From JAFASC01 sp034669505 (GTDB taxonomy: Bacteria; Pseudomonadota; Alphaproteobacteria; Rhizobiales; Beijerinckiaceae), in contig JAXDNJ010000039.1 in assembly GCA_034669505.1 (NCBI GenBank), forward strand, positions 1 through 64,000: DNA of 64,000 nt, given 5' to 3'. A model generated the notes under the pieces. That model was not told the origin of the DNA and searched no databases. It saw only the letters and a list, made by a program, of their open reading frames with translations. Position numbers and translations under genes: made by a program. This document shows, piece after piece, positions 8,352 through 16,626 of the stretch. Position 1 is the first letter of the stretch, and every line of letters begins with the position of its first letter.

Positions 8352-11300
8352 TTAAGCAGTTTCGTGCCGCATATCGGCCGAAATATCCTCCAAGACCGCG
8401 CGCGCCATTAGAAGATCCGGTGCCTCAAGTCCTTCGGTGAACCAGCCATAGACCGGGCGAAGCAGGTTCTCCGCATCGTCGTGCTTGGACCGCCTTTGCA
8501 ACAGGCGCGCCATGCTGGTCGCGGCACGAAGCTCATGAAGCTTCGAGCCCTGCGCCCGCGCCAATGCAATCGCCTCAGCGAACAAACCTTCAGCTGTCTC
8601 GGCCGCCGCTCCGGCCGAGCCCGCAAGATGCAGCGCACCCGAGAGCCGCAGCAGGTCGGCGAGGACGACCTTTTCACCGCTATTGATGGCAAACGCGATG
8701 GCTTCCTTTGCGGAGGCAAGTGCGCTATCGATATCGCCGGCAATTTCATAGGCCCGCGCTCGTAACCCCAGATGATAGGGGCGGTAGTAGGTGAATTTCA
8801 TCTCAGCAAAAACATCGAGCGAGCGGTCGATCATCGCGATGCCCTCGAGAGCACGACCGCCGCGCGCCGCGGCAAAACCTCTGAAAATGTCCGTCCAAAG
8901 CGACCAGAAGACGATCTTGTGCTCTTCGGTATGGCGCGAGAGAGCGGCCTCCGTCTCCTCTTGTTCGCTATAATCCTGCTGAAATTCGCCGCGTAGCAGT
9001 TTGTACGCGAGCACGTGGCCCGTTGTTTGCGGGTGAGCGAATTCGGCCGCATAGTCCAGGGCCTCGCGTTCGTCGGCCTTGGCCCGATCGAAATATCCGC
9101 GAAGCGTCAGTTCCAGGCTCTGTACTGACAGCGCGACGCAGCGCGGCTCATAGGTGAATTCAAACCTCTGTTTCGAGTGTCTTTTGCGGTCATAGCAGGC
9201 GAGGGCTTTTGCGCTGTGCTTCAGCCCCTCTTCCAAAGAACCCCCACGCATGTGGATGGCGGTCGCGATACAGCTCTGCGCGCGCGTCTGTAGCTCTGCA
9301 CCGGCTTCTTCACTGAAGAGCTTGATAACCCGCAACGCCTCTTCGTGATTGGATGATCCCGTATGATGAAGGAATTGATGGTACAGCACGACCGCAGGCG
9401 GCCTGACTCCGAGTTCTTGGGCAAGCCGCGCCGCCTTGTTGATTATTTCTGTCGTCTCCGACCTCAGCCAATTGGCGACTACCATCGGATTGCAAAGCGC
9501 CCCGGTGATTTCTAGCGCCTTGAGCTTGCGGTCCTGTGTAGCCGGCAGTGAGGAAATGAGGTCGAGAGCATTCTGCAAGCTGCGGATCGCTTCAAGATTG
9601 GCGCTGCGCTCGTTAGCCGCTTGTCCAGCGTTGAACCATTCCTCCGCGGCCTTGTCGAGGTCTCCCGCTCCGGCAAAATGGTGGGCGAGAACTTCGGGCG
9701 CGACCTTGCCGTCCTCTTCCATGATCGAAGCGAGCGAGGCATGAAACCGCTGCCGCTGTGCGCGAAGCAGCGTGGAGTAAGCCGTGTCTTGCACTAGAGC
9801 ATGTTTGAACGTGTACACAGCATCTGGTGGTGCGCCGCGCGCGAAGACCAAGCCTGAGCCGGCCAAAGCCTCTAGCGCGTTTTCGATCTTCTCAGGATGC
9901 GAAATTCCGATGTCCGCGGCCATGCGCGTCAGCAACGAATACGAGAACTCCCGGCCGATGACGGAGCCTGCTTGGGCGGTCTCACGCGCGTCCGCCCCAA
10001 GATGATCAAGACGCGCAATGAGCGATGCGTGCAATGTGTCTGGAACCTGCAGTCCCGTAGCCGATGCACTCGACAGGGCATCTCTCCTGCTGGCGTCCAT
10101 CAGCGCTTTACTGAGCTCTTCAGCAAAGAGTGGAATTCCATCGGTGCGTTCGGCAATCTTGTCCACCATCTCGCTGGACAGCTGGGCGTTGGCTGTCAGA
10201 ATGCGTACGAGCGCGGCACAGTCCTCGTTGCGGAGTCTGGAGAGGACAAGCGCGGTGGCGTTGGGATGACCTGTCCAGGGCGGCTGGAATTCCGGGCGAA
10301 ACGTCACAACCAGCAAAAGCGGCAGGCGCGCGATTTTAGAAACGAGGAGATCGATCAGCTCAAGTGTGGTTGGATCGATCCAATGCGCGTCCTCGAACAG
10401 GATGAACAAAGGTCTGTCCTTTGCCAATGCTTCGATCCGCGCCAGCAGCGCCGCAAAGACCCTCTGCCGCTTCTCTTCTGGCGCGAGTTCGTCCAAGCGG
10501 GCATCCGGCGCAACCGGCAATGACAAGAGATCGGCAACAAACGGCAGGTCTTCGCGCCGTGCTACGATTGCGCGAAGCTTTTCGAGCTTCTGTTCGAGCG
10601 TATCGTTCTCGCCGAGATCCGCTGCGCGGCTCAGGTTTGTCGTAATCGGATGAAGCGCGGTACTTGTATGTTGTGCCGAACAGAAATAGCGCAGTTCCTC
10701 CGCGTCATCGGTTCTGATCTGCTCTTCGAAGGCCGACACCAGCCGCGATTTTCCGAGCCCCGGCTCTCCGGAAATCATCACGACGCGTCCACTTCCGCCC
10801 TTGGCTTGTTGCCAACGCAGCGCCAGCATTTCGAGTTCTTCGTCACGGCCAATGAGGGGGCTTTCGCCGGAGCGCAGCGCCTCGAAGCGGCTTTCAATCT
10901 CCCCCTCGCCGATAACATCCCAGCATTGGACCGGCGCATCGAAGCCTTTGAGTGTGGCGGCTTCTCGCTCGCGTAGATCGAATATCCGGCCGAGCAGCTT
11001 CCTCGTTGCGGCGTCGATCACGATCCCCCCGGGTTCAGCAAGCGCCTGCAGCCGTGCGGCGCGGTTGGGTGTTTCGCCCATGACTTGCGGCTCGTGCCAG
11101 GCCTTCGAGCCTTCCGCACGATCCCCGACCACCACGAGACCGGTCGCAAGGCCGGCGCGGATTTTCAGCGAGACGCCTTTCACCTGGAGCGATTGGACTG
11201 CCCTGCGAACCAGGAGCGCGGCACGCACCGCCCGCTCCGCGTCCTCTTCGTGCGCCCTCGGAAAACCGAAATAGATGAGTGCACCGTCGCCCAGATATTG

Positions 11301-11708
11301 GGCCACAAAGCCGTCCTGAGAGCGAACCGTGTCGGCGACGATGGCATGATAGCGCCGAATGACATCGCGGAGGTCCTCCGGGTCGAGGCTCGCTGAGAGC
11401 GCGGTGGATCCGACGAGATCGCAGAACAGGACGCTCAGATGGCGCCGCTCGGGGGAAGCGGCGGCAGCGTGGGAATCGGCGGAGCCGGCGGGCTCGGCAG
11501 GATTGGAAAGGGGCGCCGCAGCCTGCGGCGAGCGCAGCGCGTCTATGGCGGTCAACAGCTTGCGACGGTGACCGACGAGCGTGACACCGAGCTCGTTGAG
11601 GTCCTCGGCAGTAAGTTGCTGCAGAACCTCTGCGTCAATCCCGTTTTCCGCGAAGGCTTTCTCGTATTGGCCCAATCCCAGACCGCTCAACCAGGCACCA
11701 ACGTCCAT
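8352..11708 (-). CDS. SAM domain / class III nucleotide cyclase / AAA ATPase / TPR signalling protein
   Basis: A very large (1118-residue) soluble protein. Residues 1-58 form a SAM domain (WLSGLGLGQYEKAFAENGID). Residues about 88-260 form a class III cyclase domain with both metal aspartates, D97 in FCDLVGST and D141 in LGDGALIYFG, and the GETPNRAARL segment, so cAMP synthesis is plausible. A P-loop at 314-321 (GEPGLGKS) opens an AAA/STAND-type ATPase region containing LFILFEDAHWIDPTTLELIDLL without its ends as the Walker B part. The rest is helical and repeat-rich, TPR-like. This architecture is common in Hyphomicrobiales and resembles a regulated signalling switch; the signal sensed is unknown. 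It is single-gene and convergent with the SDR. Confidence 0.9.
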   Translation of the reverse strand: MDVGAWLSGLGLGQYEKAFAENGIDAEVLQQLTAEDLNELGVTLVGHRRKLLTAIDALRSPQAAAPLSNPAEPAGSADSHAAAASPERRHLSVLFCDLVGSTALSASLDPEDLRDVIRRYHAIVADTVRSQDGFVAQYLGDGALIYFGFPRAHEEDAERAVRAALLVRRAVQSLQVKGVSLKIRAGLATGLVVVGDRAEGSKAWHEPQVMGETPNRAARLQALAEPGGIVIDAATRKLLGRIFDLREREAATLKGFDAPVQCWDVIGEGEIESRFEALRSGESPLIGRDEELEMLALRWQQAKGGSGRVVMISGEPGLGKSRLVSAFEEQIRTDDAEELRYFCSAQHTSTALHPITTNLSRAADLGENDTLEQKLEKLRAIVARREDLPFVADLLSLPVAPDARLDELAPEEKRQRVFAALLARIEALAKDRPLFILFEDAHWIDPTTLELIDLLVSKIARLPLLLVVTFRPEFQPPWTGHPNATALVLSRLRNEDCAALVRILTANAQLSSEMVDKIAERTDGIPLFAEELSKALMDASRRDALSSASATGLQVPDTLHASLIARLDHLGADARETAQAGSVIGREFSYSLLTRMAADIGISHPEKIENALEALAGSGLVFARGAPPDAVYTFKHALVQDTAYSTLLRAQRQRFHASLASIMEEDGKVAPEVLAHHFAGAGDLDKAAEEWFNAGQAANERSANLEAIRSLQNALDLISSLPATQDRKLKALEITGALCNPMVVANWLRSETTEIINKAARLAQELGVRPPAVVLYHQFLHHTGSSNHEEALRVIKLFSEEAGAELQTRAQSCIATAIHMRGGSLEEGLKHSAKALACYDRKRHSKQRFEFTYEPRCVALSVQSLELTLRGYFDRAKADEREALDYAAEFAHPQTTGHVLAYKLLRGEFQQDYSEQEETEAALSRHTEEHKIVFWSLWTDIFRGFAAARGGRALEGIAMIDRSLDVFAEMKFTYYRPYHLGLRARAYEIAGDIDSALASAKEAIAFAINSGEKVVLADLLRLSGALHLAGSAGAAAETAEGLFAEAIALARAQGSKLHELRAATSMARLLQRRSKHDDAENLLRPVYGWFTEGLEAPDLLMARAVLEDISADMRHETA

Positions 11709-12150
11709 TACACCTCGTCCTGAGCCTACCGTGCCGGCGCGACCGCGGCCGGCCTAACCGGCCGATCCTAAGCCCGAAGCGAGGGATTTAGTTACATCTG
11801 TAAGCTGCAACGTTGCAGGAGTCGGTATGGCCGGTAAGCAGCACGCTGCCGGGTACTTGATCGCAAGGCAGTGGCAACGCTGGTTCGGGCCTAACGAGAC
11901 GAGGCGAGAAGCGCCTCGCTGATGAAGACGACAAGCGCAAACGGCGCGCGGCGGGCGAACTCGGACTTGGACATGAACCGCACGCGCGAGTCACTGCAGA
12001 AGGCGGGACTGATCTATGTCGAGCGGCGTGAAGACATCTGACCTCGGGGCGAAGATCTCGCAACACGCGATCGTTTGACGCAAGCGCGTCTAAAGATGAA
12101 GCTCTATCGGCGCGCTGCAACGCGCATAGGAAGGATAGAGTCCTCCAGTC
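11709..12150. other. Gene-poor intergenic region (442 bases)
   Basis: No convincing gene. It separates the minus-strand cyclase gene from the minus-strand membrane protein gene, so the cyclase promoter should lie at its left end. It contains a 7-bp stem-loop at 11900-11918 and a weak plus-strand open frame of 39 codons at 11922-12041 (product starting MKTTSANGARR and ending YVERREDI) with no clear ribosome site. A 110-codon minus frame at 11788-12120 has shadow-like, Arg/Ser-rich composition. The region may be a gene remnant. Confidence 0.5.
11900..11918. repeat. GC-rich stem-loop (CGAGGCG / CGCCTCG)
   Basis: A perfect 7-bp inverted repeat with a 5-base loop (AGAAG). The arms share the GCGAGGCG-type core with the hairpin at 47863-47879, which could mean a small dispersed repeat family, but two partly matching copies are weak support. 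No T-run follows, so it is not a classical terminator. Confidence 0.4.
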
Positions 12151-12654
12151 TTACGCCGCGACGACCCGCATTCCCGGGCGGAACCGCATCACCGCAAGGA
12201 TGCCTAGGAGGGTGACGATCGCCAACGCCAAGCCCTGGGCAATCAGGAAGGGCGGCTCCGATTGCGTGGGCGCCAGGGCGCGAATGACCGGTATCTTTTG
12301 GAAGGCTTGCACGATCGAGACGAAAACGTTGAGGTAGAGTGCCGCGATTGCCGTGAGGGCATATATCCAGCGCCACCCGTGCGTCAGGTGCCTGATGTAG
12401 AGCGCGAACAGCGCGACGACCAAAAGCACCGACGAGAGGATGCCAACGACAACGCCCGGCGTGACTCCGCCGAACGGGAACAGGAAACCGGTCAGGCTCG
12501 TCAGCACGGTGGTCAGCAGGAAGAGCGCGGTCCAGCCGGGCAGGCGCTTCCCGTCGATCATCCCGATAACGACAACGAAGCCCGTGACGATCGCGATAAG
12601 GCTGATCACCACGTGCAAAAGCGTGAAGGTCTCGAGCGACATGCCGAGGATCAT
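12151..12654 (-). CDS. Small multi-pass membrane protein of unknown function
   Basis: A 167-residue integral membrane protein with about five hydrophobic segments: LLHVVISLIAIVTGFVVVIG, LFLLTTVLTSLTGFLF, VVVGILSSVLLVVALFALYI, WIYALTAIAALYLNVFVSIV and LALAIVTLLGILAVMRF. The ATG at 12654 is chosen because GGGGCAAG precedes it directly and the membrane core starts soon after; the frame stays open to 12717. I do not recognise a named family with certainty. It stands alone, divergent from the dioxygenase gene at 12822. Confidence 0.75.
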   Translation of the reverse strand: MILGMSLETFTLLHVVISLIAIVTGFVVVIGMIDGKRLPGWTALFLLTTVLTSLTGFLFPFGGVTPGVVVGILSSVLLVVALFALYIRHLTHGWRWIYALTAIAALYLNVFVSIVQAFQKIPVIRALAPTQSEPPFLIAQGLALAIVTLLGILAVMRFRPGMRVVAA

Positions 12655-12821
12655 GACTTGCCCCTTTTTTTTCGATATTGCCGACCTTAGGCATCCGCTG
12701 GAAAAAAGACCAATCAACTTTCGCTACAAAGCGCTGATTTGTCATTGATGGCCTTGTCCCTCGCACGGCTATTCACTAGTCACATGCGAGTTTTCTAGGC
12801 GGGAGGGCCCGGCGAGAGGTC

Positions 12822-13790
12822 ATGACGAATATGCCGAACGAACCCAACCTCGACATCGCTCATCTCGGTCACGTCGAGCTTTTGACGCCGAAGCCGGAAG
12901 AGAGTCTCGCCTTCTTCATTAATGTGCTGGGCATGACGGAGAGCGGCCGCAAAGACGAGTCCGTTTATCTGCGTGCCTGGGACGATTACGAGCGCTATTC
13001 ACTGAAACTGACCGGCACAAACACCTCCGGCCTCGGCCACGCCGCGTTTCGGACGCGCAGTGCGCAGGCGCTGGATCGCCGCGTCGCCGCGCTGAAGGGC
13101 TCCGGCTATGAGATCGGCTGGATCGAGGACGAACTCGGCCACGGGCCGGCCTATCGCTGCCATGACCCCGATGGTCACGTGATCGAGCTTTATTATGAGA
13201 CCGAGCGCTACGTCGCACCGCCGGAACTGAAGCCGGCGCTGAAAAATCAGGCGCAGCGCTTTCCTGCGCGCGGCGCCAACGTACGGCGTCTCGACCATTT
13301 CAATGGACTTGCGGTCGACATCAAAGCCAACCGCGAGTTCTTTGAAAATTATCTCGGCGGACGGTTGACCGAGCAGATCGTCCTCAACGACGGCACCGAA
13401 GCTGCGATGTGGATCACCTTCACCAACAAGAGCTACGATTTTGCCTATTCGCGCGACCATACCGGCACGAAGGGGCGCTTCCATCACGTGACATACGCGC
13501 TCGACAGCCGCGAAGAGATTCTGCGCGCCGCCGACATCTTCCTCGAGAATGGCGTGTTCATCGAGACCGGTCCGCACAAACATGCGATCCAGCAGACTTT
13601 CTTTCTGTACGTCTACGAGCCCGGCGGCAATCGCGTGGAAGTCGCCAATGCCGGTGCGCGTCTCATCCTCGCACCGGACTGGCAGCCGGTCGTGTGGAGC
13701 GAGGCGGAACGGGCGAAGGGTCAGGCCTGGGGCTTGAAGACCATCGAATCCTTCCACACGCACGGAACGCCGCCGGTCGAGCGCCATTGA
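12822..13790 (+). CDS. Extradiol ring-cleavage dioxygenase (VOC family, catechol 2,3-dioxygenase-like)
   Basis: A 322-residue two-module type I extradiol dioxygenase. The C-terminal module holds the expected Fe(II) ligands: H158 in RLDHFNGLAVD, a histidine of the HHVTYAL pair (H220/H221) and E272 in GGNRVEVANAG; Y264 in LYVYEPGG matches the conserved second-shell tyrosine. It should open a catechol-type ring meta to the hydroxyls. The start ATG at 12822 follows GAGAGG; another ATG at 12831 is possible. It is followed after 18 bases by a benzoylformate-decarboxylase-like gene, which suggests a shared aromatic pathway, but no hydratase, aldolase or hydroxysemialdehyde dehydrogenase lies alongside, so the pathway is incomplete here. 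Confidence 0.88.
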   Translation: MTNMPNEPNLDIAHLGHVELLTPKPEESLAFFINVLGMTESGRKDESVYLRAWDDYERYSLKLTGTNTSGLGHAAFRTRSAQALDRRVAALKGSGYEIGWIEDELGHGPAYRCHDPDGHVIELYYETERYVAPPELKPALKNQAQRFPARGANVRRLDHFNGLAVDIKANREFFENYLGGRLTEQIVLNDGTEAAMWITFTNKSYDFAYSRDHTGTKGRFHHVTYALDSREEILRAADIFLENGVFIETGPHKHAIQQTFFLYVYEPGGNRVEVANAGARLILAPDWQPVVWSEAERAKGQAWGLKTIESFHTHGTPPVERH

Positions 13791-13808
13791 TTGCGGTAAA
13801 GCGAGCTC

Positions 13809-15395
13809 ATGACGACTAAGAAAGCAAAGACCGATATTACCGTGCGCGAAAGCGCGCTGAACCTTCTGCGCTCGTTCGGTATCGACACGATTTTCGGCAA
13901 TCCCGGTTCGACCGAACTGCCGATGTTCCGCGCCTTTCCGAACGACTTCCGCTACATCCTGGGGCTACAGGAATCCGTCGTCGTCGCGATGGCCGACGGT
14001 TATGCCCAGCGCACGCGCAACGCGGGTTTCGTCAACCTGCATTCGGCAGCCGGCGTCGGTCACGCGCTTGGCAACATCTTCACCGCCTTTCGCAACGCGA
14101 CGCCGTTGATCATCACCGCCGGCCAGCAGGCACGCTCGATCCTGCCGTTCGATCCGTTCCTGTTCGCGCAGCAAGCGGTGGAATTTCCGAAGCCGTATGT
14201 GAAATGGGCGAACGAGCCGGCGCGCGCCGCCGATGTGCCGCAAGCGCTGGCGCGGGCTTATCACATCGCAATGCAGCCGCCGCGTGGGCCCGTGTTCCTG
14301 TCGATTCCCGTCGACGATTGGGATCAGATTGCCGCGCCGGTGGCGGAGCGGCAGGTGAGCCGCGCGGTACGTCCCGACGCCGAAGCGCTGGGCGAGATCA
14401 TTGCGGCGCTCGATCGCGCCGCGCGTCCCGTCTTTGTCGTCGGCCCCGAGATCGATCGCGATCAAGCTTGGGACGAGATCGTTGCGCTTGCTGAAAAGCA
14501 TCAGGCGCGGGTCTGGACGAGCCCGCATGCGGCGCGCGCGTCGTTTCCGCAGAACCACCGGCTGTTTGCGGGCTTCCTGCCGCCGGCGCGCGCCGGCATC
14601 CGTCAGGCACTCGCCGGTCACGATCTCATTCTGGTCGTCGGCGCCCCGGTCTTCACCTATCACGTCGAAGGCGAGGGGCCGCACGTCCCCGACGACGCAA
14701 CACTTTTTCAGATCACTGAGGACCCCGTTGCGGCATCCTGGTCGCCGGTCGGCAACACGGTCGTCGCGAGCGTTCGCCTGGCGCTGCGCGATCTTCTCGA
14801 TCGCTCGAAGCCGCCGAAACGCAAAGCGCCGGCGCTGCGCCGAGAGCGCCCCGTCTTGCCGGCAAAGGATCCGATGACGGCCGAATTCGTCATGCAGACG
14901 CTGGCGGCCGAGCGTCCAACCGACAGCATCATCGTCGAGGAAGCGCCGACCGCACGCCAGCCGATGCAGGCGTATCTGCCCTTCGACCGTCCGGACTCGT
15001 TTTACACGATGGCGAGCGGCGGGCTCGGTTTCTCGCTCGGCGCGGCGATCGGCATCGCACTTGCCGAACGCGAGAAGCGCATCATCGCGCTGATCGGCGA
15101 CGGCTCAGCGATGTATGCTATCCAGGGCCTGTGGAGCGCGGCGCAGAACAGGCTGCCGATCGTCTTTGTCATCCTGAACAACAAGCGCTACGCCGCGCTC
15201 GAGGAATTCAAAGACCATTTCCGGATGGACCGCGTCGTCGGGACGCAGTTGCCGGACATCGATTTCGTGACGATCGCCAAAGGGCAGGGGGTGTCCGGGC
15301 GCCGCGTCGAGCATGCCAAGGATTTGGCGCCGGCAATCCGCGACGCACTGAAGCACGATCAAGGACCGATCCTGCTCGAAGTGGTGATCGCTTAA
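13809..15395 (+). CDS. mdlC: Thiamine diphosphate-dependent benzoylformate decarboxylase-like enzyme
   Basis: A 528-residue ThDP enzyme that lines up along its length with benzoylformate decarboxylase of Pseudomonas putida as I recall that sequence. The active-site residues of that enzyme are kept: S34 in FGNPGSTELP, E55 in GLQESVVVAMADGYA, H78 in VNLHSAAGVGHA and the later histidine in GAPVFTYHVEG. The ThDP-Mg site is GDGSAMYAIQG followed by NNKRY. The expected reaction is decarboxylation of an aryl-2-oxoacid to the aldehyde; a related oxoacid substrate is possible because no mandelate racemase or dehydrogenase genes are next to it. It lies 18 bases after the extradiol dioxygenase gene in the same direction. 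Its stop is only six bases from that of convergent bluB. Confidence 0.85.
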   Translation: MTTKKAKTDITVRESALNLLRSFGIDTIFGNPGSTELPMFRAFPNDFRYILGLQESVVVAMADGYAQRTRNAGFVNLHSAAGVGHALGNIFTAFRNATPLIITAGQQARSILPFDPFLFAQQAVEFPKPYVKWANEPARAADVPQALARAYHIAMQPPRGPVFLSIPVDDWDQIAAPVAERQVSRAVRPDAEALGEIIAALDRAARPVFVVGPEIDRDQAWDEIVALAEKHQARVWTSPHAARASFPQNHRLFAGFLPPARAGIRQALAGHDLILVVGAPVFTYHVEGEGPHVPDDATLFQITEDPVAASWSPVGNTVVASVRLALRDLLDRSKPPKRKAPALRRERPVLPAKDPMTAEFVMQTLAAERPTDSIIVEEAPTARQPMQAYLPFDRPDSFYTMASGGLGFSLGAAIGIALAEREKRIIALIGDGSAMYAIQGLWSAAQNRLPIVFVILNNKRYAALEEFKDHFRMDRVVGTQLPDIDFVTIAKGQGVSGRRVEHAKDLAPAIRDALKHDQGPILLEVVIA

Positions 15396-15401
15396 ATCGC
15401 T

Positions 15402-16049
15402 TCACCGATAAAGAATCGCCTCGCACGGCGCGCGCCGCTTCTCCCAACCCTCGCGTTCGAGCACCGGCGCCTCATGTTCCTCTTGCGGATAGCCGATGCA
15501 GAGGTAGCCGATGAAGCCCCATTCCGGCGGGGTCTCTAAAATCGCGTTGACGCGGGCAGGATCGAGGATCGACACCCAGCCGACGCCGATTCCGTCCGCG
15601 CGCGCGGCAAGCCAGAGCGTATGGATCGCCATTACGACGGAATAGTCGATCGTCTGCGGCATCGTCAGCCGACCAAGACCGTGGCCCTGTTGCGTTTCGT
15701 GATCGGCGAAGACTGCGATATGGCCCGGCGCATCGTCGAGGCCGGCGAGTTTCAGCCGCGCATAAAGCGCCGCGCGTTCGGAGGTTTGCGCACGCAGCGC
15801 ATCGGCGTTGCAGGTTTCGAAACAGGCGCGGATCGCCGCCCGCCGCCCTGCGTCTTCGACAATGATGAAGCGCCACGGCTGGCTTAGGCCCACCGAAGGC
15901 GCAAGGCAGGCGCATTCGATGAGCCGCTCCAATGTGCCCGATGGAAGTGCCTTGCGGCGAAAGCAGCGAACGTCGCGGCGCCATGCAATCAGATCATGCA
16001 GCTGCGCACGAAACGCATCATCAAATCGCGGGGTGGGCGAGCCAGGCAC
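15402..16049 (-). CDS. bluB: 5,6-dimethylbenzimidazole synthase
   Basis: A 215-residue flavin-destructase of the nitroreductase fold that makes the lower ligand of vitamin B12 from FMNH2 and oxygen. BluB features are visible: FDDAFRAQLHDLIAWRRDVR at the N-terminus, CLAPSVGLSQPWRF, and GWVSILDPARV near the C-terminus. The frame is open far upstream, but that part overlaps the Nudix gene antiparallel to its sense and has no homology; the GTG at 16049 begins right after the Nudix stop (16055) and just before the conserved region, so I use it. No cobalamin riboswitch pattern is seen upstream, since the gene is translated from the Nudix transcript. Confidence 0.88.
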   Translation of the reverse strand: MPGSPTPRFDDAFRAQLHDLIAWRRDVRCFRRKALPSGTLERLIECACLAPSVGLSQPWRFIIVEDAGRRAAIRACFETCNADALRAQTSERAALYARLKLAGLDDAPGHIAVFADHETQQGHGLGRLTMPQTIDYSVVMAIHTLWLAARADGIGVGWVSILDPARVNAILETPPEWGFIGYLCIGYPQEEHEAPVLEREGWEKRRAPCEAILYR

Positions 16050-16054
16050 CGCGA

Positions 16055-16618
16055 TTAATCGAACAGTTCGGGATGGCGATCCTTCAGCGCAAAGAGCAGC
16101 GTCAGCGTCTTCAGGTCCGACACTTCGCCGCGCTGCGCCTTGGACCAGAGCTCGGCGAGCGAGTGCTCCTCGACGACGATGTCTTCGTTCTCCCCGGCAA
16201 CGCCGCCGCCTTTGCCGATGCGATCGGTCTGCGAGAACGGCGCGAGATAATAGTCCATGCGCTCCGTCGAAATGCCGGGCATCGTCCAGACCGTCGCGAT
16301 ATGTTCGAGCTCGCCGACACGGATGCCGGCTTCTTCCATCACCTCCCGGCGCGCCGCGTCCGCGGGATCCTCGCTGTCGATGAGGCCCGCCGGCGCCTCG
16401 AGGAGCGATTCCTCGCCCGCCGCAACCAGTGCCGGCGCGCGCAGGAGACGCACGAGAACGACAACGCGGCGCTGCGGATCGTAAGGCAGCACGCCGACCG
16501 CGCGGCCATGATCCTCGATCTCCCGTGTAAACGGTTTGCCGCCGGTCTGCAGCGTCGCCCGCGAGAATTTCGACCATCCCTTGTGGATCGTTTCGATATC
16601 GAGGATTTTCGGTTTCAT
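16055..16618 (-). CDS. Nudix hydrolase (ADP-ribose pyrophosphatase-like)
   Basis: A 187-residue Nudix protein. The catalytic helix is EAPAGLIDSEDPADAARREV followed by MEEAGI, giving the REVMEEAGI core; the gap between the first Gly and Glu of the box is one residue shorter than the consensus. Residues before the box (VVVLVRLLRAP, ESLLEAPAG) resemble the ADP-ribose/GDP-mannose pyrophosphatase group (NudF/NudK). It would hydrolyse a nucleoside diphosphate linked to another moiety in the cytoplasm. The stop lies 5 bases before the GTG of bluB, so the two are co-transcribed; the MFS gene upstream ends 8 bases beyond its start on the same strand. Confidence 0.87.
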   Translation of the reverse strand: MKPKILDIETIHKGWSKFSRATLQTGGKPFTREIEDHGRAVGVLPYDPQRRVVVLVRLLRAPALVAAGEESLLEAPAGLIDSEDPADAARREVMEEAGIRVGELEHIATVWTMPGISTERMDYYLAPFSQTDRIGKGGGVAGENEDIVVEEHSLAELWSKAQRGEVSDLKTLTLLFALKDRHPELFD

Positions 16619-16626
16619 CTGAGCCT

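Noticed and set aside
11788..12120. A 110-codon minus-strand frame in the gene-poor gap
   Set aside because: Arg/Ser/Pro-rich composition, no ribosome site, no recognisable motif.
16050..16577. N-terminal extension of bluB through the Nudix gene
   Set aside because: The region is the Nudix gene in another frame on the same strand; bluB homology begins at 16049.
15396..16620. Cobalamin riboswitch for bluB
   Set aside because: The upstream region is coding for the Nudix gene and no B12-box-like pattern was seen.
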